From: JAFGIG01 sp964397545
Lineage (GTDB): Bacteria > SDB-A
Assembly: GCA_964397545.1 (NCBI GenBank)
Contig: CAYNIW010000001.1
Span: forward strand, 248,001 to 312,000
DNA length: 64,000 bases
Direction: 5' to 3'
Part shown: positions 11,880-20,169 of the stretch, in pieces
How the letters are laid out: each line of letters begins with the position of its first letter
Position numbering within the stretch: the stretch's first letter is position 1
The notes under the pieces: generated by a model
What the model saw: only the letters and a program-made list of their open reading frames with translations
Told to the model about the DNA's origin: nothing
Databases searched by the model: none
Made by a program: the position numbers and the translations under genes

Positions 11880-13082
11880 ATGGCGAAGGAGAAGTTTGAG
11901 AGGAGTAAGCCTCATTTGAATATAGGCACGATAGGTCACGTGGATCACGGTAAGAGCACGTTGACGAGCGCGATAACAAAAGCGTTGAAGGTGAAGGGAT
12001 TTGCGGATTATGTTCCATTTGATTTGATAGACAAGGCGCCGGAGGAGAAGGCGAGGGGCATAACAATAAATTTAGCTCATATAGAATACGAGACAGGATT
12101 GAGGCATTACGCGCACGTAGATTGTCCGGGACACGCGGACTACATAAAGAACATGATAACGGGTGCGGCGCAGATGGACGGAGCCATACTGGTTGTGAGC
12201 GCGGCGGAGGGTCCGAAGCCTCAGACGAGGGAGCACATATTATTGGCGCGACAGGTGAATGTCCCGTCGATAGTTGTGTATTTGAACAAGGTAGATCAGA
12301 TGGCAGGTGAGGAGGATTTAATTGATTTGGTGGAGATGGAGATAAGGGAGCTTCTGAACGAGTATGAGTTTCCTGGAGACGACACGCCGATAGTAAGGGG
12401 GAGTGCTTTAGCTGCTATGGAGTGTGACGGAGCCGGATGCGACGAGGCATTCAAGAGCATATACGAGTTAATGGAAGCGGTTGACAGTTTTATACCGTTG
12501 CCTGCGAGGGACAAGGACAAGCCGTTTATAATGAGTGTGGAGGATGTATTCAGCATAACCGGCAGAGGGACAGTTGCGACGGGTAGAGTGGAGAGGGGAG
12601 TAGTCAAGTCAGGGGACGAGGTAGAGATAGTTGGTTTTGGGGAGACGAGGAAGACGGTAGCGACGAGTTTAGAGATGTTCAGGAAGATATTGGACTACGC
12701 CGAGGCAGGGGACAATGTTGGTGTTTTGTTGAGGGGTGTAGGCAAAGACGAGATAGAGAGGGGACAGGTAATAGCGAAACCCGGCAGTATAACGCCTCAC
12801 AAGAGGTTCAAGGCGGAGGTTTACGTATTGAAGAAATCCGAAGGGGGCAGGCAGAACCCGTTCATGAAGGGATACCGTCCGCAGTTTTATTTCAGGACGA
12901 CGGACGTAACGGGAGAGATAGCATCATTGCCTGAGGGCATGGAAGTTGTGATGCCCGGAGATAACGTAAACATGGAAGTTTCTTTAATAACCACCGTGGC
13001 AATGGAAAAGGGTCTGAGGTTCGCCATAAGAGAAGGCGGAAAGACAGTAGGCGCAGGTGTTGTAACGGAAATTCTGGAATAG
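11880..13082 (+). CDS. tuf: Elongation factor Tu
   Basis: A 400-residue EF-Tu that carries aminoacyl-tRNA to the ribosome. The GTPase motifs are GHVDHGKST (Ser where most bacteria have Thr), RGITI, DCPGHADYIKNM, NKVD and GSAL. Domains II and III are complete, including RGTVATGRVERG and FRTTDVTG. AAGGAGAGGGAT precedes the ATG. Codon use is unlike every neighbour: Lys is almost always AAG, Glu GAG, Arg AGG and Leu TTG until about 12,945, after which GAA, AGA and CTG return. This suggests gene conversion or transfer of most of the gene. rpsJ follows after 7 bases. Confidence 0.98.
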   Translation: MAKEKFERSKPHLNIGTIGHVDHGKSTLTSAITKALKVKGFADYVPFDLIDKAPEEKARGITINLAHIEYETGLRHYAHVDCPGHADYIKNMITGAAQMDGAILVVSAAEGPKPQTREHILLARQVNVPSIVVYLNKVDQMAGEEDLIDLVEMEIRELLNEYEFPGDDTPIVRGSALAAMECDGAGCDEAFKSIYELMEAVDSFIPLPARDKDKPFIMSVEDVFSITGRGTVATGRVERGVVKSGDEVEIVGFGETRKTVATSLEMFRKILDYAEAGDNVGVLLRGVGKDEIERGQVIAKPGSITPHKRFKAEVYVLKKSEGGRQNPFMKGYRPQFYFRTTDVTGEIASLPEGMEVVMPGDNVNMEVSLITTVAMEKGLRFAIREGGKTVGAGVVTEILE

Positions 13083-13089
13083 GTGTGAA

Positions 13090-13419
13090 ATGGAAAAAAA
13101 TAAAATTGGAACAATAAGAATTAAGCTGAAAGCTTATGACCACGCCGTTCTTGACAAATGTGTGTCCGACATTGTCCACAATGTTAAAAGATCGGGCGGG
13201 AGAATAGCCGGCCCCATTCCTCTGCCGACTCAAAGGACTGTTTATACAGTTCTGAGATCACCGCATGTGGATAAAAAATCGCGGGAACAGTTCGAATTGA
13301 GGGTGCATAAAAGACTAATTGACATCGTTAAATCAACTCATCAGACGACTGAAGCGCTGAAAGACCTCAATTTGCCGGCTGGCGTGGACGTAGAAATAAA
13401 AATGATGGCCGAGGAGTGA
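13090..13419 (+). CDS. rpsJ: 30S ribosomal protein S10
   Basis: First gene of the S10 cluster; 109 residues, slightly long for S10. The core IRIKLKAYDHAVLD, GPIPLPT and VHKRLIDI is clear. In other bacteria S10 also joins NusB in antitermination. The ATG is 7 bases after tuf, and rplC starts within a few bases of its stop, so translation is probably coupled. Confidence 0.97.
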   Translation: MEKNKIGTIRIKLKAYDHAVLDKCVSDIVHNVKRSGGRIAGPIPLPTQRTVYTVLRSPHVDKKSREQFELRVHKRLIDIVKSTHQTTEALKDLNLPAGVDVEIKMMAEE

Positions 13420-13424
13420 GGGAA

Positions 13425-14129
13425 GTGAAAGGTTTAATCGGAAAAAAAATCGGGATGACCCAAGTATTTCTTGAAGACGGCAGATTAATGCCCGTAACGG
13501 TCATCGAAGCCGGACCGTGTGTTGTAGTGAAATGCGTTAAAAAAGAAGGAAGTGACTACGCGAGTCTTTTGCTCGGCTATGAAAAAGCGAAACTGCCCAA
13601 AACGGAAGCAAAGTCTGAAAGCGGAGAAAAGCAAACTAAGCGGACAGGCAGAAGACTGAATAAACCCGAATTTGGCGTATTCAAAAAAGCTGAAGTCGAG
13701 CCGTGTTCATTTATACAGGAATTTAAGGTATCTCATGATGTTCAATACAAGACCGGTGATGTTTTATCAGTGCAAGATGTGTTCGCGGAAGAAGGGCTTG
13801 TCGACGTCAAATCAAAGACTAAAGGCAAGGGATTTCAGGGAGTGGTGAGACGTTACGGTTTCAGGGGCGGCAGAATGAGCAGAGGATCGATGTTTCACAG
13901 AGCGCCCGGATCAATAGGAGCGGGAACAACACCCGGAAGGGTTATTAAAGGGCACAAACTCCCGGGGCACCAGGGCAATGTGTTTAAGACGATTCAAAAC
14001 ATTAAAATTGTAAAGATAATACCGGATAAGAATTTACTTCTGTTAAAAGGGGCTGTTCCCGGTCCCAATGGGTCCTATTTGAGAGTTCAAGACGCGATTA
14101 AAAGCAGAGGCAGGGAGTTCGGAAGATGA
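13425..14129 (+). CDS. rplC: 50S ribosomal protein L3
   Basis: Starts MKGLIGKKIGMTQVF, the standard L3 N terminus, from GTG 13425 with GAGGAG eight bases upstream; an in-frame GTG at 13416 overlaps the rpsJ stop and is less likely. The loop RMSRGSMFHRAPGSIGAGTTPGRV reaches the peptidyl transferase centre. At 234 residues it is about 20-25 longer than usual because of a Lys/Glu/Arg-rich insert near residues 60-80. It overlaps rplD by 4 bases. Confidence 0.97.
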   Translation: MKGLIGKKIGMTQVFLEDGRLMPVTVIEAGPCVVVKCVKKEGSDYASLLLGYEKAKLPKTEAKSESGEKQTKRTGRRLNKPEFGVFKKAEVEPCSFIQEFKVSHDVQYKTGDVLSVQDVFAEEGLVDVKSKTKGKGFQGVVRRYGFRGGRMSRGSMFHRAPGSIGAGTTPGRVIKGHKLPGHQGNVFKTIQNIKIVKIIPDKNLLLLKGAVPGPNGSYLRVQDAIKSRGREFGR

Positions 14130-14758
14130 TACAACTTACAGTGTTCAATGAAAAAGGCGAAGACACAGGGAAAAAAGTCGAATTGCCCGATAATATTTTC
14201 TCCGTAGAGCCGAATAAAAGCGTGATTCATCAGGCAGTTGTTACATATCTTGCCAACAGAAGACAGGGAAACGCGTCCGTAAAAACAAGAGCTGAAGTCT
14301 CCGGAGGAGGGAAAAAACCTTGGAGACAGAAAGGAACCGGCCGAGCCCGTCAGGGAAGCATAAGGGCCGTTCAGTGGAGAGGCGGTGGCGTAGCTCACGG
14401 ACCGAAAGTCAGGAAATACACAAAAAAAATCAACAAAAAAATGAAAAATCTGGCAATAAGGTCCGTTTTGTCACTGAAAGCCGAAGAAGGATCAATCAAA
14501 TGCGTTGAGAAAGCGATCTATGAAAAACCCAAAACAGCGAGAGTCAAATCTATGCTCGCCTCTTTGCAGCTTGATAATAAAAAAATCTTACTGGTGAATG
14601 ACGAGTATTCGAAAGAATACATACTCTCTGCCGGAAACATTCCCCAAGTGAAAACTGCTCTTGCATCTAGCGTAAACACTTATGATATAATCAACGCAGA
14701 AAACCTTGTTTTGACTCCAGAATCCATCGCTATTTTCAAGGAGGTTTTTTCATCGTGA
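14126..14758 (+). CDS. rplD: 50S ribosomal protein L4
   Basis: 210 residues. The L4 signature is GKKPWRQKGTGRARQGS followed by RGGGVAHGPK, which forms the loop lining the exit tunnel. L4 represses the S10 operon in gammaproteobacteria; no matching leader structure was recognised here. The ATG overlaps the rplC stop and the end overlaps rplW by 4 bases. Confidence 0.97.
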   Translation: MIQLTVFNEKGEDTGKKVELPDNIFSVEPNKSVIHQAVVTYLANRRQGNASVKTRAEVSGGGKKPWRQKGTGRARQGSIRAVQWRGGGVAHGPKVRKYTKKINKKMKNLAIRSVLSLKAEEGSIKCVEKAIYEKPKTARVKSMLASLQLDNKKILLVNDEYSKEYILSAGNIPQVKTALASSVNTYDIINAENLVLTPESIAIFKEVFSS

Positions 14759-15051
14759 CACACGAAAGAGCAAGAGAAATAATTTTAAGGCCTATAGTGA
14801 CGGAAAAAAGCACGATGTTGAAGGATAGTCAGAACAAATACACGTTTCTCGTCAGCAATTGGTCTAACAAAATTGAAGTGAAAAAAGCAGTTGAAATGCT
14901 GTTTAACGTAAATGTAGAAAATGTCTCTGTAATGAACAGAAGAGGCAAAATAAAAAGACTCGGAAGATTCCAGGGAAGGAAGCCTTCGACTAAAAGAGCT
15001 GTTTGTGTTCTCTCAGAGGGAGACAAGATCGAAATGTTTGAAGGGGCATAG
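14755..15051 (+). CDS. rplW: 50S ribosomal protein L23
   Basis: 98 residues with the L23 N-terminal motif REIILRPIVTEKS and the YTFLVSNWSNKIEVKKAVE strand-helix. L23 sits at the tunnel exit and docks trigger factor and SRP. The start is GTG 14755 inside the end of rplD, after AAGGAGG. Length is typical. Confidence 0.96.
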   Translation: MTHERAREIILRPIVTEKSTMLKDSQNKYTFLVSNWSNKIEVKKAVEMLFNVNVENVSVMNRRGKIKRLGRFQGRKPSTKRAVCVLSEGDKIEMFEGA

Positions 15052-15059
15052 GTGAGATA

Positions 15060-15893
15060 ATGGGACTTAAATCATATAATCCCGTAACTCCGACTCAGAG
15101 GTTTCTTAAAACCGATGATTTTAAAGACATCACGAAAAAGAAACCCGAGAAATCTTTGACAAAGGTATTGAAAAAATCCGGCGGCAGAAACAATCAGGGG
15201 CGAGTGACCTCGAGACACCGCGGGGGAGGATCTAAAAGAAAATACAGGATCATTGATTTTAAGAGGACAAGGGACGGAATGACGGCGGAGATAACTGCCA
15301 TTGAATATGATCCGAACAGAGGCGCGAGAATAGCGTTGATAGTCTATGAAGACGGGGTCAAGAGCTATATAATCGCACCGCAAAATATAAGGGTTGGAGA
15401 TAAAGTCATGTCCGGTGAAAAACTTCCCGCTGACACCGGCAACTGTATGATAATAGCCAACATTCCGACCGGTATTCCGGTCCACAACATAGAGCTGAAC
15501 CCGGGAAAAGGAGCTCAGCTTGTAAGGGGAGCGGGAACTTCCGCGACGATTCTCGCCCACGAAGGAAAATACTCTCACATCAAACTTCCTTCGGGTGAAA
15601 TCAGGCTTATAAGCCAGAAATGCAGGGCGACTGTTGGAATGGTAAGTAATCCGGATTATTTCAACATACATTACGGAAAAGCCGGGAAGACAAGATGGCT
15701 GGGAAGAAGACCTAAAGTAAGAGGAGTGGCGATGAATCCGGTTGATCATCCTTTAGGAGGCGGAGAAGGAAGATCAAGCGGAGGAAGGCATCCTGTCTCT
15801 CCCACCGGTCTCCCCGCAAAGGGCTTCAAGACTCGTAAGAAAAAATTATCCGATAAATACATTGTAAAAAGAAAGTCCAAGAAAAGGAACTAA
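15060..15893 (+). CDS. rplB: 50S ribosomal protein L2
   Basis: 277 residues. GRNNQGRVTSRHRGGG near the N terminus and RGVAMNPVDHPLGGGEG near the C terminus contain the conserved residues near the peptidyl transferase centre, including the His of NPVDHP. The gene is 8 bases after rplW and 12 bases before rpsS. Nothing unusual was seen. Confidence 0.98.
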   Translation: MGLKSYNPVTPTQRFLKTDDFKDITKKKPEKSLTKVLKKSGGRNNQGRVTSRHRGGGSKRKYRIIDFKRTRDGMTAEITAIEYDPNRGARIALIVYEDGVKSYIIAPQNIRVGDKVMSGEKLPADTGNCMIIANIPTGIPVHNIELNPGKGAQLVRGAGTSATILAHEGKYSHIKLPSGEIRLISQKCRATVGMVSNPDYFNIHYGKAGKTRWLGRRPKVRGVAMNPVDHPLGGGEGRSSGGRHPVSPTGLPAKGFKTRKKKLSDKYIVKRKSKKRN

Positions 15894-15905
15894 GGAGAAG
15901 ACGAA

Positions 15906-16199
15906 ATGCCGAGATCGGTTAAAAAAGGTCCTTTCGTAGATCAGAAACTTGTTGAAAAAATTGAAAAGATGAAAGCTGAAAGAGACAAAAAGACGATAAA
16001 GACTTGGAGCAGGCGATCGACGATTACGCCTGATTTTGTAGGTCTGTCTTTTGCTGTTCATAACGGGAAAAAATTTATTCCGGTTTACGTGACTGAAAAT
16101 ATGGTCGGGCATAAACTCGGTGAATTCTCTCCTACGAGGTTGTTCAGAGGTCACGGCGGGAAAAAAGCAGAAGCCGAAAGGAAAAGCAAAACCAAGTAA
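15906..16199 (+). CDS. rpsS: 30S ribosomal protein S19
   Basis: 97 residues starting MPRSVKKGPFVDQKL, a diagnostic S19 N terminus. The central TWSRRSTITPDFVGLSFAVHNGKKFIPVYVTENMVGHKLGEF pattern (read in pieces) is intact. It helps form the 30S head with S13. It is preceded by AAGGAG and has standard length. Confidence 0.97.
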   Translation: MPRSVKKGPFVDQKLVEKIEKMKAERDKKTIKTWSRRSTITPDFVGLSFAVHNGKKFIPVYVTENMVGHKLGEFSPTRLFRGHGGKKAEAERKSKTK

Positions 16200-16214
16200 T
16201 AAGGGGTTCAAAAG

Positions 16215-16565
16215 ATGCAGACAAAAGCAGTAACAAAATACGTGAGAGTCACATCGAAAAAAGCAAGAAGGGTCGTCGAGCCGTTCAAAGGAAAGAGCGT
16301 TGACGAAGCCATTTCTCTTTTATCTTTCACGAATTATTCGATTTCAACACCCCTTACGAAAACGATAGCTTCCGCCGCGGCGAATATGAAAGTAAAACCC
16401 GAGGGCGTTGCTCTCGACGACAGCAAGATTTTCATTAAAGAAGTGAGGATAGACAGAGGGCCAAGCTATCCGAAAAGATTCAGAGCCGGAGCGAGGGGCA
16501 GGGCTAAACCGATAGTAAAGGAAACCTGCCATATCACGGTAACCGTTGAGAACACGTCAAAATAG
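16215..16565 (+). CDS. rplV: 50S ribosomal protein L22
   Basis: 116 residues. The VRVTSKKARRVVEPFKGKSV helix and the C-terminal hook FRAGARGRAKPIVKETCHI identify L22, whose beta-hairpin lines the exit tunnel near macrolide sites. ATG 16215 follows AAGGGG. The next gene starts 12 bases later. Confidence 0.96.
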   Translation: MQTKAVTKYVRVTSKKARRVVEPFKGKSVDEAISLLSFTNYSISTPLTKTIASAAANMKVKPEGVALDDSKIFIKEVRIDRGPSYPKRFRAGARGRAKPIVKETCHITVTVENTSK

Positions 16566-16577
16566 CGGAGGTTGAAT

Positions 16578-17273
16578 TTGGGACAGAAAACACACCCTAT
16601 AGGATTCAGAATCGGGATTACAAAAAATTGGGATTCACGATGGTTTGCGCATCACAGAAGATTCAGCTCCGGGCTTAAAGAAGACATAGACATAAGGCGA
16701 TATCTGAATAAGAGGCTTAGCCAGGCGAGCGTTTCAAAAGTTGAAATCGAGAAAGCAGTCGAAAATGTTACGATTACTGTTCATACATCGACACCCGGAA
16801 AGATTATTGGAAAAAAAGGGCAGGAGATAAATCAGTTGAGAGAAGAGATAAAACAGCTGATTAAAAAAGAAGTAAATCTCAAAATTCAGGAAGTTCAGAA
16901 TCCGGAATTAGACGCCAAGCTTGTCGCGGACAATATTACAAGGCAGATAGTCCAGCGCGTCAGTTTCAAAAGAGCTATGAAAAGAGCGGTCACAAACGCT
17001 CTCAGGCAGGGAGCCAAAGGCATAAAAGTTAACTGCGCCGGAAGGCTCGGCGGGGCTGAAATAGCAAGGACAGAATGGTACAGGGAAGGCAATATACCCC
17101 TTCACACTTTAAGGGCGGATATAGATTATTCACAGACCACCGCTCATACCCTTTCAGGGACTGTGGGAGTTAAGGTTTGGATTTTTAAAGGTTTGATAAT
17201 GAACGACGAAGACCATCACAGATTAAACCAACTCGGTCTTTTAGGGTCAAAAAAAGAAAAAAAGAGGAGATAG
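16578..17273 (+). CDS. rpsC: 30S ribosomal protein S3
   Basis: 231 residues from TTG 16578 (MGQKTHPIGFRIGI), with GGAGG at 16567-16571; an in-frame TTG at 16572 abuts that site and is rejected. The KH domain motif GKIIGKKGQEI and the C-terminal GRLGGAEIARTEWYREG are present. S3 forms part of the mRNA entry channel. It ends in a Lys-rich tail. Confidence 0.97.
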   Translation: MGQKTHPIGFRIGITKNWDSRWFAHHRRFSSGLKEDIDIRRYLNKRLSQASVSKVEIEKAVENVTITVHTSTPGKIIGKKGQEINQLREEIKQLIKKEVNLKIQEVQNPELDAKLVADNITRQIVQRVSFKRAMKRAVTNALRQGAKGIKVNCAGRLGGAEIARTEWYREGNIPLHTLRADIDYSQTTAHTLSGTVGVKVWIFKGLIMNDEDHHRLNQLGLLGSKKEKKRR

Positions 17274-17285
17274 GAGAAATTAGTC

Positions 17286-17702
17286 ATGTTGGCACCCAAG
17301 AGAATGAAATACAGAAAACAGCAGAGGGGAAAAAGAAGAGGCGTATCAAAAGGCGCCAACAAAATTGATTTCGGAGAATACGGACTACAAGCCCTTGAAG
17401 CGGCATGGATTACAGCAAAACAGATAGAAGCCGCCCGTGTAGCCATTACGAGGCACATCAAAAGAGGCGGAAAGTTATGGATTCGGATGTTCCCTGACAA
17501 GCCCGTGACTGAAAAACCCGCAGAGACGAGAATGGGAAAAGGAAAAGGGGCGCCTGTAGGATGGGTGGCTGTAGTCAGAAGAGGAAGAGTAATGTTTGAG
17601 CTCGAAGGAGTCGATGAAGAGACGGCCAAAAGGGCTATGGAACTCGCTTCTGCAAAACTGCCTATAAAAACAAGATTCATATCAGGGCATGATATAGCTT
17701 AG
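17286..17702 (+). CDS. rplP: 50S ribosomal protein L16
   Basis: 138 residues starting MLAPKRMKYRKQQRGKRRG. The L16 signatures GEYGLQALEAAWITAKQIEAAR and GKGKGAPVGWVAVV are present. L16 helps position the aminoacyl-tRNA near the large-subunit A site. It follows rpsC by 12 bases and has standard length. Confidence 0.97.
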   Translation: MLAPKRMKYRKQQRGKRRGVSKGANKIDFGEYGLQALEAAWITAKQIEAARVAITRHIKRGGKLWIRMFPDKPVTEKPAETRMGKGKGAPVGWVAVVRRGRVMFELEGVDEETAKRAMELASAKLPIKTRFISGHDIA

Positions 17703-17711
17703 GAGCGAAAC

Positions 17712-17927
17712 ATGAAAACAAAGGAAATTAGAGAACTCACAAATACAGAGCTTCTTCACAGGCTTGACGAAATAAATGAGGAGATTTTTAAATTGCGTTT
17801 TAGAGTTATGTCCAACACTACCGATAAACCTGCGAATTTCAGAAATGCAAAGAAAGAGAAAGCAAAAATCCTTACGATAATGAATGAAAGAGAAATACAG
17901 AAGAAAAGGAACGATAAAAATGAATAA
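17712..17927 (+). CDS. rpmC: 50S ribosomal protein L29
   Basis: 71 residues forming two helices, as in L29: KEIRELTNTELLHRLDEINEEIFKLRFR, then the NFRNAKKEKAKILTIMNER region (listed in parts). It contacts L23 at the tunnel exit. The stop overlaps the start of rpsQ by 8 bases, so translation is likely coupled. Confidence 0.94.
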   Translation: MKTKEIRELTNTELLHRLDEINEEIFKLRFRVMSNTTDKPANFRNAKKEKAKILTIMNEREIQKKRNDKNE

Positions 17928-18213
17928 CGCAAGGACCAACCGGAAAAAGTTCAGGGAAGGAATCGTGATTTCCGACAAAATGGATAAATCCGTTGTCGTA
18001 AGAGTTGAAAGGAAATTCGCTCACCCCTTGTATAAAAAAATCATTAAGAAATACAAAAAATTCATGGCGCACGATGAGAACAACTCTGCCAGAGAAGGCG
18101 ATTTAGTGATCATAATGGAAACAAGGCCTCTTTCGAAAAAGAAATGCTGGACTCTGTCTAAAATTCTCAGGAGAGCCAAAGGAGAGCAAGGAGAAAGCCC
18201 AAATGTTATCTGA
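17920..18213 (+). CDS. rpsQ: 30S ribosomal protein S17
   Basis: 97 residues from ATG 17920 (MNNARTNRKKFREGIVISDK), with AAAGGA nine bases upstream. The longer frame from 17884 would add residues unlike S17. The OB-fold core MDKSVVVRVERKFAHPLYKK and the later REGDLVIIMETRPLSKKK are typical. A C-terminal extension past the core, rich in Arg, Lys, Gly and Glu, makes it somewhat longer than the usual 80-90 residues. Confidence 0.95.
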   Translation: MNNARTNRKKFREGIVISDKMDKSVVVRVERKFAHPLYKKIIKKYKKFMAHDENNSAREGDLVIIMETRPLSKKKCWTLSKILRRAKGEQGESPNVI

Positions 18214-18571
18214 AAACTCCACTTTTGTTATCGCCGACAACTCAGGCGGAAAATGGGGAATGTGCATAAAGATCCTCGGCGGGAGCAGGAGGAGATATGC
18301 CAGAGTCGGAGATAAAATCACGATTGTCGTTAAAGAGGCGATACCCAACGCAACAGTTAAAAGTAAAACCAAACACAGCGCAGTGGTCGTCAGGACGAAA
18401 CAGCCCGTCAAAAGAAAAGACGGAACGAGCGTCCGGTTCGATCAAAATGCAGTGGTGATAATCGATGATACGGGAAGCCCCAAAGGAACGAGAATATTCG
18501 GACCTATTGCCCGTGAGCTGAGGGAGAGAAACTACCTTAAAATAGTGTCGCTCGCTCCGGAGGTTGTCTGA
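18203..18571 (+). CDS. rplN: 50S ribosomal protein L14
   Basis: 122 residues. VIADNSGGKWGMCIKILGG, the RRYARVGD turn and the C-terminal GTRIFGPIARELRERNYLKI define L14. The N terminus (MLSENSTF) diverges from the usual MIQ start, and Gly replaces the common Ala in DNSGAK. The start overlaps rpsQ by 11 bases. Confidence 0.97.
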   Translation: MLSENSTFVIADNSGGKWGMCIKILGGSRRRYARVGDKITIVVKEAIPNATVKSKTKHSAVVVRTKQPVKRKDGTSVRFDQNAVVIIDDTGSPKGTRIFGPIARELRERNYLKIVSLAPEVV

Positions 18572-18900
18572 TGAAAAACAATATCAGAATTAAAGTAAAA
18601 AAGGGAGATACTGTCAAAATGATGACAGGAAACGACCGCGGTAAACAAGGTAAAATACTTGCCGTATTTCCTGAAAAGAATAAAGCGATAGTAGAAGGAA
18701 TTAACCTTGTGAAAAAGCATACACGCGCGAAAAGTCAGACTGAACAAGGCGGAATTATTACTAAAGAAGCACCGGTTCATATTTCAAATTTTATGATAGT
18801 ATGCCAGTCCTGCCACGCTCCTTCGAAAGTCAGGAAAAACCCGGAAAAACCCGGCGAAAGATTCTGCTCAAGATGCGGGACTGCCTTGTCGAACAAGTGA
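18571..18900 (+). CDS. rplX: 50S ribosomal protein L24
   Basis: 109 residues. The KOW motif is clear (KKGDTVKMMTGNDRGKQGKI), followed by EGINLVKKHTR. The C terminus carries CQSCHAPSKV and CSRCG, four Cys that probably bind zinc, as in the Cys-containing L24 forms. L24 is an early 50S assembly initiator. Its ATG overlaps the rplN stop by one base. Confidence 0.96.
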   Translation: MKNNIRIKVKKGDTVKMMTGNDRGKQGKILAVFPEKNKAIVEGINLVKKHTRAKSQTEQGGIITKEAPVHISNFMIVCQSCHAPSKVRKNPEKPGERFCSRCGTALSNK

Positions 18901-18906
18901 GGAAAA

Positions 18907-19566
18907 ATGGCAAAAGATAAAAAGACAAAAGCGACAGATCGCTCCGGTTCAGGAAAATCACTTCAGAAAATTGAAGTTTCGGACAAACCGGGAGGAGTAA
19001 AAAGAGTCCCGAGGTTGAAGGAATTTTATCACAAGAATGTCACCAAGGAACTCGAGAAGAAATTCAATTACAAGAAGATGGAAATTCCTAAACTGGAGAA
19101 GATCGTTGTCAGCATGGGCTTGGGAAAGGCTATTCAAGATTCAAAACTTATGGAATCGGCAATAAATGACCTGATGATAATAACAGGACAGCGACCCGTT
19201 GTAAGAAAAGCAAAAAAAGCCATATCCAATTTCAAGCTGAGAGAAGGAATGCCCGTGGGTATTTCCGTTACTCTGAGAAACAAATTAATGTATGAATTTT
19301 TCGACAGACTTATCAATGTAGCCGCTCCGAGAATCAGGGATTTCAGGGGTTTCAAGGCAGACGGCTTTGACGGAAGAGGGAACTATAATTTCGGTCTAAC
19401 TGAACAAATCGTTTTCCCCGAGATAGATTACGACAAAGTTTATTCAATTCTCGGAATGAACATAACAATGGTGACGACTGCAAAGACCGATGAGGAAGCA
19501 AGATCGCTTCTTGAACTGATGGGAGTTCCGTTCAGAAAAAGCTCAACTGAAAAGGCGGGAATCTAA
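18907..19566 (+). CDS. rplE: 50S ribosomal protein L5
   Basis: 219 residues against the usual 178-187. The core is normal: PKLEKIVVSMGLGKAIQDSK, the TGQRPVVRKAKKAISNFKLR segment and RDFRGF. The excess is about 35 Lys/Ser/Gly-rich residues before RLKEFYHKNVTKEL. GAGGAAAA precedes the annotated ATG and no better internal start is visible, so the extension is likely real. L5 contacts 5S rRNA and the P-site tRNA. Confidence 0.96.
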   Translation: MAKDKKTKATDRSGSGKSLQKIEVSDKPGGVKRVPRLKEFYHKNVTKELEKKFNYKKMEIPKLEKIVVSMGLGKAIQDSKLMESAINDLMIITGQRPVVRKAKKAISNFKLREGMPVGISVTLRNKLMYEFFDRLINVAAPRIRDFRGFKADGFDGRGNYNFGLTEQIVFPEIDYDKVYSILGMNITMVTTAKTDEEARSLLELMGVPFRKSSTEKAGI

Positions 19567-19752
19567 ATGGCGAAAAGATCTTGGATAAACAAACAAAAAA
19601 GCGAACCGAAATTCGCCGTCAGAAAATACAACAGATGCTTCAAATGCGGAAGAAGCAGAGGTTTTTTGAGGGATTTCGGGCTTTGCAGAATTTGTTTCAG
19701 GGAAATGGCGCTCAAAGGCGAAATCCCCGGAATAAAGAAGGCAAGCTGGTAG
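19567..19752 (+). CDS. rpsN: 30S ribosomal protein S14, zinc-binding type
   Basis: 61 residues, the short type-Z form. Four Cys in C-x2-C (CFKC) and C-x2-C (CRIC) form the zinc ribbon, followed by the conserved FREMALKGEIPGIKKASW tail. The ATG directly follows the rplE stop. S4 and L36 in this window are also Cys-bearing, so the cell depends on zinc for several ribosomal proteins. Confidence 0.97.
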   Translation: MAKRSWINKQKSEPKFAVRKYNRCFKCGRSRGFLRDFGLCRICFREMALKGEIPGIKKASW

Positions 19753-19762
19753 GGGGTATAAT

Positions 19763-20161
19763 ATGTCTATGAGCGATCCAATAGCAGATATGCTTACGAG
19801 AATAAGAAACGCCCTCATGGTCAAGCGCGAATCCGTATCGATGCCTTACTCAGAGCTGAAATTCAGAATCGCGAAGATTATTGAGGCGGAAGGTTATGTG
19901 ACCAAAGTCGAACAAATGCAGGAAGCGAATAAAAAGCGTCTGCATATAGAATTAAAATACACCGACGAAGGTAAAGCGGTAATTACAAAGCTTGAGAGGG
20001 TCAGCAGACCGGGACTCAGAGTTTATAAAGGATACAAAGAAGTGCCGAGAGTTATGGAAAATCTCGGGATCGCAGTCATATCAACGCCGCTGGGACTCAT
20101 GACAGACGCCGAAGCGAGAAGAAAAAGAACAGGCGGCGAGATATTGTGCAACATTTGGTGA
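19763..20161 (+). CDS. rpsH: 30S ribosomal protein S8
   Basis: 132 residues starting MSMSDPIADMLTRIRNA. The C-terminal GIAVISTPLGLMTDAEARR is the S8 rRNA-binding signature. S8 is the translational repressor of the spc operon in E. coli; no mimic site was checked here. It lies 10 bases after rpsN. Confidence 0.97.
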   Translation: MSMSDPIADMLTRIRNALMVKRESVSMPYSELKFRIAKIIEAEGYVTKVEQMQEANKKRLHIELKYTDEGKAVITKLERVSRPGLRVYKGYKEVPRVMENLGIAVISTPLGLMTDAEARRKRTGGEILCNIW

Positions 20162-20169
20162 GGTGAAGC

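Noticed and set aside
15072..15749. A 225-codon - strand frame inside rplB
   Set aside because: Shadow of rplB; nothing recognisable in the translation.
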